From contig VCCP01000001.1 of the NCBI GenBank assembly GCA_005765155.1, positions 3,224,001 through 3,288,000 on the forward strand: 64,000 nucleotides of DNA, in the 5' to 3' direction. The stretch's first letter is position 1, and every line of letters starts with the position of its first letter. The notes under the pieces were generated by a model. It had not been told where the DNA came from. It saw only the letters and a program-made list of their open reading frames with translations, and did no database searches. The DNA is from Zelopaecilomyces penicillatus. Its lineage: Eukaryota; Ascomycota; Sordariomycetes; Hypocreales; Pseudodiploosporaceae. A program made the position numbers and the translations under genes. Shown piece by piece: positions 39,461 through 50,588 of the stretch.

Positions 39461-40214
39461 ACCGTGGTACCGCCTTCAGCTCATCACCCTTGACATAGTC
39501 AGGTCTTAACTCTTCTCCTTCTTCCTGTCAACTTCGATTGTAGAATCCTACCAAACGTCATATGATATCGAATGCAAAGTACCGACACAATGCAACTTCC
39601 AAGTTGCACATAAATTTTAGCAAATTCTGCATATGCATCATAAAAAAAACATCCATCCTTGCGGTGTCTAAAATTTTGCCTGTAACGATTGGCCAATAAA
39701 ATCATCGTCGGTTTCCCATTCAGAGCATATCATGTTACTTACCATTGAGAACGAAAAAGTTGTCGTGGGTTGACAACAGGGGTGAAAAATCACAGCCGCG
39801 AGAGATTTCATAGCGACATCTTGACTAATTTCTAGCCATCATTGTTGAAATATGTGCAAATATCTATAATCTCTATAAATATATTGATATCTCAATTATA
39901 TGAACTATTCGGGCCCTCCTCTAACGTTAAGGGGTGCCAGATCAGCCATGTTTTTTTTTCTTCGCTTTGTCGTACAGGTGAGGGCTTATTCAGTATCGGC
40001 TTGGGGCTCGATTCAGACTAGCCCATTCTGCACCAACACGTATTGGCCTCAAGCGCTCTCAATCTGAAAAGTGCCACAGGTCTCTTGTTTGCTCCCTCTC
40101 ACTCAAAACATCTTGCTATTCCACTCTCCCACTCCGAAAAGCCTTTGACATCCAACAAAACTTGCGATATTTGACGTAGACAAGGGGTGTTCTACATAAT
40201 AGCCGTGAAAAACA
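39461..40214. other. Intergenic region, adenylate kinase to Ham1
   Basis: A 754-bp spacer with no tRNA or conserved frame seen. There is a short AT-rich dip at about 39850-39900 (ATATATTGATATCTC-like) and a CT-rich stretch upstream of the Ham1 start (about 40080-40130), compatible with a promoter. The 68-codon minus-strand frame at 39499-39705 is not supported. Confidence 0.5.
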
Positions 40215-41151
40215 ATGGCTACCAGTATAAATTTCATCACAAGCAATGCCAACAAGTTGCGGGAGGTGAAAACAATTCTATACCCTGACATTATAGTCCA
40301 CTCCCAACCGATCGAGCTCGAAGAGGTTCAGGGCACCATTGAAGAAGTCACTTTATCTAAATGTCGCAGGGCTGCAAACTTGGTATGCTCAACTCAAAAA
40401 ACTATTGCTTTATTCATTGGATGATGTCAATGCGGGGTCTTACATGACTCTTCGTTCCCAGGTTGACGGTCCTGTATTGGTCGAGGATACTGCCCTGTGC
40501 TTCAACGCCCTTGGTGGCCTACCTGGACCTTACATGTGAGTTATTTGCTAGATTGAATAAATTTTGCTGAACATGTTGTCATGTGGCTTGTAACAATGTC
40601 TAACAATGCAACCCCATCAAAGAAAGTGGTTCCTTGACAAGGTCGGGCACGAAGGCTTGAACAATTTGCTTGCTGCATATGAGGACAAATCTGCTGAAGC
40701 AGTTTGTACCTTTGCCTATTCTGCTGGAAAAGACCAGACGCCCATATTATTTCAAGGCCGTGCTCTGGTAAGGCATATCAGCCACCCTTTCACCTCAGGG
40801 ACCACCCTGCACGGGTTAAATAAACATCATGTTGCTTACAGTTAACCGTCTCCAGGGCAAAATCGTACCACCGCGGGGCCCTTCCAGATTTGGTGAGCTT
40901 CTAGTCGTAGCTGTAACCTTTGAAAAAATCACTAATACAAATTGCATATTTTAGGGTGGGATCCGGTGTTTGAACATGAAGGAAAGACGTTAGTTGCCAA
41001 TCCCGCAACGAGGATCTCCGAAACAAAATCACTAACAAACGGTAATAGGTTCGCAGAGATGAAAGAAAGCGAGAAAAACATTGTATCGCACCGTGCACGT
41101 GCCTTGGCGAGGTTAAAGGCATGGTTTGAATCCAATTCTAATTCCCCTTGA
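40215..41151 (+). CDS. HAM1: Ham1/ITPA inosine triphosphate pyrophosphatase
   Basis: Hydrolyses ITP, dITP and XTP to their monophosphates plus pyrophosphate, keeping deaminated purines out of nucleic acids; cytosolic. Exons 40215-40382, 40462-40535, 40623-40767, 40856-40892, 40955-40988 and 41049-41151 give 186 aa, standard for the family. Motifs: FITSNANK at residues 7-14 (nucleotide-binding), [19 protein letters not shown] after residue 62 (acidic catalytic cluster), [18 protein letters not shown] at 142-147, and [11 protein letters not shown] ending in SHR at 166-168. The intron at 40989-41048 was inferred because the unspliced reading interrupts the conserved GKT-FAEM junction with 20 extra residues. 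It has a GTTAGT donor and CACTAAC branch site. Its length is a multiple of three without a stop. Confidence 0.95.
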
Positions 41152-41258
41152 GACTGGTGTTCAACTGTTGTCATCAACGGACCTTGTGGTCATGGAGGCT
41201 TTTATTGCCATTCCCACTTAGCTATCACCTCTCTTTACAAGCACGATTGCAAGACTTA

Positions 41259-42764
41259 CTAAAGAACCTCAAACTCATTGAAATTGCGCAAGTGACTTGT
41301 GCTTCGACGATATGGTTGAAGGACTTTGTTGATTGCTGATATTTCAGGCTGAATGACTTTATTCGCCAATTTTATGATGGAATTTGGAGCTCGCAAAGAG
41401 GGATCACACACCAATAGATGAAGCTGGCCATCATTCTGTCTTTCTAGCCCCACAATGGTTATGGAGTGGCCTGAAGTCAATGTCAGCGTACCAAACAGAC
41501 AATCGCGCTTGAACTGCACTTACCGGGCTGCTGTAGGTATATCGGCGGCAGTGACGTGCACCGGACTTTGATTGTACCATCATCCGGTGAGCATTGTTTG
41601 AAGTAGCCTTCAATGGCGTTCAGCAACTGGCAAGCAGCTTGCCCAGGTGAATCTACATCTTTGAAAGCCTGAACGGAACAACTGAAATGAATGTAAGCTT
41701 TGCATTGGTGCTTGAGTAAAGGTAGGAGGAAACCTTACACGAAACCAAGGCTACAAAATAGGGCTTGTACCTGAAACGATTACGAGTATGTAATTGTTAC
41801 CACTTGCAGTTGTACTCTGCAGAATGGGAAAACCTGTACCTCAGACGTCCCGATGTATTTGCGCGTTCCCCTTATACCTCCAGTCTCCACTCTACCCTCG
41901 ATGTTGTAACCAAGATCCCATGCTGTTTCAATGAGATCTTGGATCTGAAAGATACCTGGGGGATCATGACCAAGCTGCTCCCAACCCGGTGTTTGAGTCC
42001 TAATGATGTAGGACATGATGGTTTGTATATTGCGATACCCGCAGAAACCGCCTAATAAATTACTTTAGTAAACATTGCAGTTTCTAGGAAGAGGATAGCA
42101 AGGGTGGGTTGCAGTGCCACCTTCGCCTTTGAGCTTGGAAACGAATTGCAGATCCCAGTGGCATAAATAGGCCATTTCCGTCGAGCTATTCCGTCCAAGT
42201 AGTCGGCCTAGTGCGATGATAATGCCTGGATGGTTCTCAGATCCTCATTGTCCCGATACACTGGAATTATTGGGGGATCCTTACCGTCATGCCGGATATC
42301 ACCCTTGGCCAGAAGTGTCAACAGCCAATTTGGCATTTGATTTTCTTGGGCATATCTTCCCAGATGGTGTGGATCCTGTTTCATTCCTCAGATCATCATC
42401 TTGCGGTAGAAGTATAAATGCTGATGGGACCGGCGTGGACGAAGAAAGCTCAACTAACCACAACCCTAGGTGAAGCGGTTCTTTCTTTAATCGCCACCTC
42501 ATTGGTATGGGCTCCATCTACGAGATAAGATCGAACTGGTCTACTTATCATAGTTTGTTGACACTGAGTTCGCCGATCCCTCGGTTTTATTGGGAGTTCG
42601 CTACTGCCAAAGAACCGTTTCCATGCCTGAATGATGTCAAGGCGCCATGCCCTCAGCTTGTCGATTTTTTGGGAGGACGCTTTGGATGGGTGCCCGTCGT
42701 CCATCTTTACTATCTGTCCAGAATACGGTTGGCCTTGATGTCTGCTTATCTGTCTGTGTTTCAC
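41259..42764 (-). CDS. C78-family cysteine peptidase (UFSP/ZUP1-like), 5' end uncertain
   Basis: Peptidase C78 enzymes cleave UFM1 or, in ZUP1, K63-linked ubiquitin chains. Minus-strand exons, in gene order, are 42459-42764, 42285-42375, 42121-42243, 41840-42051, 41739-41770, 41524-41681 and 41259-41470: 1134 nt, 377 aa, frame kept across six introns. Motifs: LGRYAQENQMPNWL, YLCHWDLQFVSKLKGEG, the nucleophile in GGFCGYRNIQTIMSY (Cys177), TPGWEQLGHDPPGIFQIQDL, and the active-site His309 in PGHSITIVGLE with Asp330 in CDPSLR. The His-Asp spacing of 21 and Cys-His spacing of 132 agree closely with ZUP1 as I recall it. No C2H2 zinc finger is found upstream. ATG 42704 would give 357 aa. The intron at 42244-42284 is only 41 bp and is the least certain. 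It converges on Ham1 with 107 bp between stop codons. Confidence 0.85.
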
Positions 42765-42950
42765 AATCCTTCCGCTTTGGAATACGCGAGCTAACGCATA
42801 CGTTGCGCAAATTACGCGGATTAATCGTACGACTAGCTTGGGCGGGCTCGCCTACCTGCGCCTCCCTCCAGTGGAAATGTGCAGTATGAAATTGTATAGA
42901 GTATTGCTACCCGCTGCTTAACAATGACATGGCCAAATCATTTAATATAG
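42765..42950 (-). other. Upstream edge of the C78 gene, possible lost N-terminus
   Basis: Balanced-GC sequence between the modelled start and the AT block. One minus-strand frame is open here for about 60 codons and includes FHTAHFHW, which could be the tail of a C2H2 finger. However, it is out of frame with the modelled first exon and has no Cys pair ahead of it. This may be an unrecognised upstream exon or a decayed N-terminus. Confidence 0.35.
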
Positions 42951-43414
42951 CCACTTTTAGTATAATTAAGATAGATTATAAATATATTGATTCTTATAAG
43001 ATATCTATTAGAATTATATTTTTACTTATAGATATATAGAGTATCTTCTTATTATATAAACTTATAATATTATTAAATAAAATTATATAGATTTTATAGA
43101 GAATTAAATAAGTTTTATATTTTTAAAGTCTTTAAAAACAATAGATTTTATTAAATTCAATATTATTAGATATTTATATTAATATATAATAATTTTATAA
43201 TATAATTTAATAGATATTTTACATATTTTATATATTATTTTATTATAATTTTATTATTAAAGATAAATTTTAAATTTTAAAAATTAATATATATATATAT
43301 GTATTTTATAAAATATATTTTAAATATAAGATATATATATATATATCTTAAATAAAATTTTGAATAATTTTATAATTTAATTATTTTATTATTATTATTT
43401 TTATTTTATTATTA

Positions 43415-43451
<37 letters not shown>

Positions 43452-43749
43452 TTATTATATTTATTAATTATTTTATTATATTAATTTTTATAATCTTTTT
43501 ATTTATTTATTAATAAATAAAAAATCTTACATATAATAAAAATATTTATATAAAAATCTTATTATAGTTTTATTACATTATTAATTTAGGTTTTATATTT
43601 TTTTTTTTAAAGTATTAATATATTTTATATAAATAACTTATTTTTAAGATTAATTTATTAATTAATATAATAATAATTTAATTATAATATCTTTTTTTAT
43701 TTAATAATATTAATTAAATAATATTATATTTTATTAAAAATAATAAAAT
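42951..43749. other. AT-only, RIP-degraded block
   Basis: No gene is visible. It contains an (ATT)n stretch at about 43385-43452. Confidence 0.5.
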
Positions 43750-44600
43750 ATATTAAAATATATTTAAATTAATAAAAATATATATTAAAAATATATATTA
43801 AATAGATTTTTATTAATACTTTAAAAAGAGTTTTAAATATAAAGAAAAAGTTATTAAAAAATATATTAATTAAAAGGATTTTATATTTATATAAGGCTAA
43901 TATTATTTAAAAAGCTAATTTAATAAGGGGAAAACAACACACACAACAACACCAACACCACCCACAGAACTGCAAGGTGATTTTAGGGTAGTTGCATAGC
44001 CAGCGTAGTCCGCAAGGATTAAATAGGCAAGAAAAGCCACGAAGCGGCGATATGATGAATTGAACTTGAGGGATCAATTGATCATCCCATAACTGATCAG
44101 ATAAAGAAGACAGCTTTTTAATAGCTAATCTTTTAAATGCACTGGAAAATTCTTAGGTAGAAGGGGGAAAAAAAACTTGAATTCGATGATGTCTGCCCGT
44201 TCAAATGGCCTGGGTATGGCCTATCTACTTATACAGTTCAATCCCCCTAAGTGCAGCTTATACAGCTATAGCTTAGTCAACTAGCAAGGGGGTGTGTTCA
44301 ACCCAGTCATTAAACTAATAGCTATATAAAGTTTTATATTAAATCTAAGCTTATAAAGAATAATATTAATAAACCAGATATAATTTTATTTTTAAAAAAG
44401 AAAATCTAATAAAAAAAATTTAAAATAATAACTTTAATTAAAATATATATAAATATAATTTTTTTTCTTTTAATAGGTTTTTTAAAAAATCTTTTATTTA
44501 TAAATATAGGCTTTTATATTATTATATATATTAAATTTAAATAATAAAACTCTTTTAAAATAAATTAAAAGATATCTTTATTAATATTATTTATTTAATA
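43750..44600 (+). repeat. Dispersed repeat F, copy 1, interrupted
   Basis: The flanks 43750-43923 and 44310-44600 match about 62980-63400 as one continuous stretch. Shared blocks include ATTAATACTTTAAAAAG, AATATTATTTAA and TTAAATCTAAGCTTAT. The 386-bp TTAA element sits between the two parts. The last part (about 44430-44560) also recurs at about 45925-46045, with the shared phrase TTTTCTTTTAATAG followed by a GGCTTTTATATTATTA block. Function and class unknown. Confidence 0.6.
43924..44309 (-). mobile_element. 386-bp TTAA-flanked element, copy B (little mutated)
   Basis: Reverse complement of the copy at 8918-9303 and the same length, 386 bp, with TTAA at 43920-43923 and 44310-44313. It interrupts repeat F, and the homologous site near 63.14 kb is empty. 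It keeps a CA-rich stretch (about 43936-43965) that would be a prime RIP target, so it is younger or escaped the mutation that hit copy A. There is no open frame long enough for a transposase. A non-autonomous TTAA-targeting element is the leading inference. Confidence 0.7.
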
Positions 44601-44814
44601 AAATAAACTTTAAAGAAAATAATATATATATATATATATAATACTTTTTTAATTATTTATTTATTTTATATTTATTATATTATTTTTACTTTATTATACT
44701 TATTATATTTAATAATATTCTTTTATTAATTATAAATATATTTTATTATCTTTTATATTAAATCTTATAATTTTATTTTTAAAAAAAATTATTTATAATA
44801 TATAAGATAATAAA
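44601..44814. other. AT-rich spacer
   Basis: Nothing recognised; contains a short (TA)n run near 44625-44640. Confidence 0.5.
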
Positions 44815-44819
44815 GAAGT

Positions 44820-45254
44820 TATTATAATTTTATAAAGACTAGCTAGAGCTAATAGCTAAGATAATAGAAGAAAGATATAATAATTATCTAGGTAAAAGTC
44901 TATAAAAAAGAAGATAGAAGTGATTATATTATTAATAAAGAAAAAAAGCAGGATTTAACTAGAAATCCAGCTTCTTTATATATCTAAAAAATACTAGAAT
45001 TATTTAGAATTATTTTAGAATTCCAAATAATATTTATTCAGAATTATTAGGTATTCCAAATACAGAGAAAGAAAGGATTCTAAGGGATAAGCCCTTATTT
45101 TCTATTCTAGCCCAGTCTGGCAGGTCGGGCTGCTGGGGCACCTTAGGTCTTGTATTAGGTCTTATAGCAGGTGAAGCTGCTATATAATAGCAGGTCTAGC
45201 TGCTAGGTTGTAACAGGTCAGGCTGTTATATTAAAAAACCCACTTATTTTAATA
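44820..45254 (+). mobile_element. Solo LTR, family 1, copy 3
   Basis: A 435-bp relative of the LTR at 3840-4281, in the same orientation, more diverged. It is flanked by GAAGT (44815-44819) and AAAGT (45255-45259), a 5-bp target duplication with one G-to-A difference. It ends TTTTAATA where copy 1 has TTTTAACA. Hairpin units are visible at 45166-45181, 45189-45204 and 45212-45227. The segment GGGATAAGCCCTTATTTT is shared with copies 1 and 2. Confidence 0.78.
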
Positions 45255-46050
45255 AAAGTCTATATTAATATATTAATTAAAGATAATATTTATATAAGTA
45301 TTATTATTTATATATTATATTAATATTATATCTTTATATTATATTTATTATAATCTTATATATAATTATAATATATTATATTAAATATATTAATAAATTA
45401 TTTTTTATTAATAAGATATTATAATATAAACTATAATATAAGTAATTAAATTAATAATAATATAGACTATAATATAGGCTATAATATAAATATTAAATTA
45501 ATAAATATATAATCTAATTATAATATAGATTTAATATATATATATTATTTTAAATTATATAACTTTTGAATTAAATATTTAAGCTAGTCTTAAAGTGATA
45601 TATATAAAAAAGATATACTATAATATATAAATAATAAAAGTTTAATATATAAATAATAATAAACAATATATAAATAATAATAAAAAATAATAAAAAATAT
45701 ATAAAAAATAATAAAAAATATATAAAAAATATATAAAAAATAATAACAAATATATAAAAAATAATAGAAAATATATAAATAATAATAAAAAACATATAAA
45801 TAATAATAAAAACTTTATAAAAAGAAAAAATAATAAATTTTAAATAATAGCTTTATAAAAAGAAAAAATAATAAATTTTAAATAATAGCTTTAAAAAAAG
45901 AAAAGATAATAAATTTTAAATAATAGCTTTAATTAATATATATATATAAATATAATCTTTTCTTTTTAATAGTATTTTTTATAATAATTTTATTATTTAT
46001 AGGTTTAGGCTTTTATATTATTAAGTATATTAAATCTAGATAATAAACTA
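45255..46050. repeat. AT block with 38-bp tandem triplication and repeat F fragment
   Basis: Contains low-complexity ATA/AAAAT sequence (about 45600-45800). Three tandem 38-bp units follow, starting at 45813, 45851 and 45889 (CTTTATAAAAAG...AATAATAG). After them comes a fragment that matches repeat F (about 45925-46045). The 74-codon minus-strand frame at 45571-45795 is a by-product of the low-complexity sequence. Confidence 0.65.
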
Positions 46051-49000
46051 ATATATTTAGATTTATAATAATAAGTATTATGTTATAATAAAATAATAAT
46101 TCTATATAATATCTTATAGCTTTTTAATCTTAAAAATCTATATTAATAAAGGCTAATTATAATATCTTTAATTAAAAGATATTTATTATTATTTATTTAT
46201 TTTAATATTAATAAAGATATATAAAAAGATTTATAAAATAAATAAAGATATTATTTAATTATTAAAATTTTAAATCTTTTATATCTTAAATAAAATTATT
46301 AAAAAGATAAGCTAGATAATATATAATATTATTAATTTATAATTTTATTATTAAATATTAATTAAATAAATTAAATCTAATAAATATTTTATTAAAGTAC
46401 TTAGGTTATAAATATAAAGCTTTAAATAATATAAATTTATTTTTTATATTATAAACTAGATTTATAAAATCTATTATAATTAATTAAGAAAATAATAATC
46501 TTTTATTTAAGAAATATTAGGATTTTCTTTTATAAATAAAATTAATAATAGATTATAAATCTAAGAGAATAATTATTTTAGATTATAAAAAGAAAACTCT
46601 TTTTTTTTTTTAATCTCTTTATATATTAGATTTTTCTACCCCCTTAACTATATTAAACCTATATTTCTTATTAATTAAAAATTATAAAAAACTATATATA
46701 TAAGAATTAAACTTTAGATTTATAATATAATCTATATTCAGATTTATAAATTATCAATATAAATTTATATTATTATAAATTATAACTTTATTAATTATAT
46801 TAAATATAATTAATTAACTTTATAAAAGATTTATATAAAACTATTAAAATTAATTAATTAAATAAAAGTATTATACTAGCTATATTATAATTAATTATAG
46901 CTAGTATATAATAAATAACCCTTATATTTATTATCTCTTTCTTAATTAATTAATTATTTTAAGGCTTTTATTAAAATTTAATTATTTATAATACTATTAT
47001 AATTAATACTTTTAACTATTTATAATATTATTATATAGCTATAAGCTTATTTTTAAAAGCTTATTTTTCTTTTATATTATTATAATTATTAATTATAATA
47101 ATCTAACCCTAAAAATATTAAATTAAAACCTTTTAATAAAAAAGAATTTATTAAAATTATAAACTCTTTAATCTTAAATATAAAAGCTTATATAATAATT
47201 ATAATAACTATAAACCTAATTTATAATAATTATAACTATTAAGATTATTAAAGAGCTATTATAATCTTAATCTAAGCTATCTTAATTATTATTATAATTA
47301 ATATAGCTTATAAATATATTAAAGGATCTAGCTTTAAAAAAACTATTTAAAAAAATATAAATCTTTTTAAAAGCCTATAGATTAAAAGGCTTTAATAATT
47401 ATAATTAATAGCTTTAAACCTTATTAATTTAATTATAAGTATTTAAATTATTTATTTTTCTTTTAAATCTTATTATAAGCCTTAACCTTAATAATTATTA
47501 TTAAGCTATTTTACTTTTATTATTTTATAATAGCTATTTATAATATTTATAAGCCTTTATAAATTAAATTATAATATTATTAAAAGCTTATTAAATATTA
47601 AATAAATAATACTATTATAATATTATCTAATAGTATAAAACCCTTTATAATATCTTTTATAAGCTTAATTTTAATAGCTATAAAAACTCTATAAAAATAT
47701 TTAATAATAAATTTAATATTTAATTTATTAAACTATAATTAATTTTAATTATTATATAGCTTATAAACTAAATAAATTAATATCTAAAAACTATAAAAAA
47801 AGCTTTTTTATAATAAATTAAATATTAAAAAAATAATATTAGGATTTATATAGTATTTAATACCTTATTAAATATTTTAAATTTATAATTCCTAATAATA
47901 GATTTATTAAAAGAGCTATAAAATAAAAGCTTTTTAATTATAAAGGCTAGCTTTTATAAAGCTATTAATGCTTATTATAAAATTATTATTCTTATTAAAA
48001 AGTATTAATAAGATATTAAATTAAACCCTAAAATAAAGCTAGCTAAATTATTAATTATATTAAATAAAAATATTTATTTAATTTATATATCTTTTTATTA
48101 ATAAATAATTAAGATCTCTTTTTTTTATATTATAAAAAAAATTATATAAATTAAAGTTTTAAATATAATTTTTATAATCTTTAAAGCTTTTTTAATTTAA
48201 AAAAAGAATTAAAAAAGCTTTATACCTTATTAAAATTAATAAATTAATTTATTTTAAAGACTATAATTAATTTATAAACTCTTAATTAAATTAAAAGATC
48301 TATATAATTATTAAAATCTATATTATAGATATTATAATAGCTCTTATAATTATTATAACTCTTATTATAACTTTTAGTATAATTATTATAATTATTAAAA
48401 AACCTTATATCTATATAACTAAATCTTATCTATCTTATAAATATCTATTATAAATTAAAGATAAAATTTATTATTTAAACTTTTTTAAAACCTATTAATT
48501 AAAAATAAATCTTATAAAATTTTATTAAAAAATAATAAATTAATATTATTTATAATAAATTTTATTAAATTTTATAAGTTAAAGTTATATATTTTATTCT
48601 GTTTTAAAAGGTTTTAAAAAACTAAAATATCTTAAAAAATAAGCTTATTCTTAAACTTAAAAAGAATCTATAAAACCAGCCCTTAAAATATAAAGCTAGG
48701 CTTATTATAAAGGGTTTTATATAAATTAAAAGAAAAAACTATTTTAAAATCTTTATAATTATTAATATTCCCTTTATTTAATAGATTTTATTAGCTTTAA
48801 TAATCTCTTATAATTAAATAAATTAAATTAATTAATTTTATAAAGGCTTATCTTTCTTTATAAAAATCTAAACCTTTAAAAACTAGCTTTTAATAGCTTT
48901 ATTAATTAAGCTTAATTATAATCCTATTATAAAATAGATTTTTTATTAAAAAAAGCCCTATATAAGCTAAAATAAGGCTTTTATAAATAATAATAATAGT

Positions 49001-50121
49001 TAATTAAGTTATTAATTACTTTAAAATTCTAATCCTTAATCTTTAATCTAGTTATCTTTATTAATACTTAGATTAATATCTTTATTATTATCTATATTAA
49101 TAATTATCTTATTATAAAATCTATTCTATTTTATATTAATAAATTAAAATATTTATTAAATAAAATCTTTATTATAAAAAATAAAGGCTTTATAATCTTT
49201 TTCTTAAATATCTAAATTAATTATAATTAAATAAAAAAAAAAGCTATAATTATATTAATCTTAATATATTAATAAGATTCTATAATACTTTTAATTATAA
49301 AATATAATCCTTATAATTATATCTTTATAATCTAAAGTATTAAAAAAATCTTTAAAAAAGATTCTTATTTTTATTAAATAATAAATCTATTAATAAATTA
49401 TAAAAACTTTAATATATCTTATATTACTTTCTAGATCAAATATAGCCTTTTTAATATAATAGATTTTTTAATATATATAATAAAGTTATATTAATTATTA
49501 TAATATAATTAAAAACCTTCTAAAATACTTAAAAGATTTTAATAAATTAATTATCTTTTATAAGGCTTTAAATCTTATAGAAATTAAATAATTAATTCTT
49601 TAATTATTAAGCTATTTAAATAATAATTTTATAGATTATAAAACTATTAATAAATCTATTTATAAATATCTTTTTAAATTAATTAATAGGCCTATTTATT
49701 AAAAGATTAAAAAATAAACTATTATAACTCTTTTAATTATAAAAGCTAAATTAAATACTTTAATAAAAACTATAAAAAAGCTAAAATAGCTCTTTAAACT
49801 CTTTATAAAGCTAAAAATCCCTTTTTAATAATTTATAAACCTATATTATAATAATATAATCTTTATAAATAATATTTAAAACTCTAATTAATATACTTAA
49901 ATTAAATATATTTTATTAAAATTCTATTATACTAAATAAAAGATAATTAATAGGTTATTTAAGATAAATTATCTTATAATTAAAGTTATACCTATTAATA
50001 GGTTAATTAAGATTTTAATAGGCTTTATTTTTTAAGGCTTTTTAAATCTATTAAATCTATAAAAACCCCTTATAAAAAATAAAAAAAACTAGCTATATAC
50101 TATTTAGCTTATTAAAATAAG
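46051..50121. other. AT-only, RIP-degraded block
   Basis: About 4 kb with no open frame. Residual C and G lie in CT, CCT, AG and AGG steps. It keeps slightly more C/G than the 51-58 kb block, including many TTAATAGCTTT-like words, so it could be one older transposon body. No second copy exists in the window to delimit it. Confidence 0.45.
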
Positions 50122-50588
50122 TATTAAAATAAATAGGTTTTTCTTATATAATAGCCTAATCTATTATAGCTTAATAGCTAGATCTGCTATAAGCTTAATA
50201 GCTAGATCTGCTATAGCCTAATAGTTAGATCTGCTACTTTATAGCAGCCAGACCTGCTATAAGACCTCAAACCCCCTTTAATAGCCTAATCTGTTAAAGG
50301 CTAGATTAGTTACTTAAGGGCTTATCTTTTAAAACCCTTTTTTTTTCCTTATATTTAAAATACTTAAAAATCTAAATAAAGAATTATTTAAAATCCTAAA
50401 GAAATTTTAAATAATCCTGGTATTATTTAAATATATAAGATAGCTAGATTTTTAATTAACTTTTTTTTATATTAATAATATAATTATTCTTTTTTCTTTA
50501 AAATTTATTTTAAATAATTATTTATTATCTTTCTTTTATTATTATTATTATTAGCTTTAATTATAATTATATACTATAAATTATAATA
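50122..50588 (-). mobile_element. LTR, family 1, copy 4 (reverse, heavily mutated)
   Basis: Reverse-oriented relative of the family 1 LTRs, starting TATTAAAATAAATAGG (copy 2 has TGTTAAAATAAGTGGG) and ending AAATTATAATA. Hairpin traces persist as TAGCAGCCAGACCTGCTATA near 50235-50256 and several decayed units before it. No target duplication is recognised (ATAAG before, GATTA after). It is the most mutated family 1 copy. Confidence 0.7.

Noticed and set aside
39461..40214. Possible tRNA or other RNA gene in the 754-bp spacer between the adenylate kinase and Ham1
   Set aside because: No A-box/B-box pair or cloverleaf could be recognised.
45571..45795. 74-codon minus-strand open frame (Phe/Ile/Tyr-rich)
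   Set aside because: Produced by low-complexity AT repeats. The similar 60-codon frame at 54490-54672 has the same origin.
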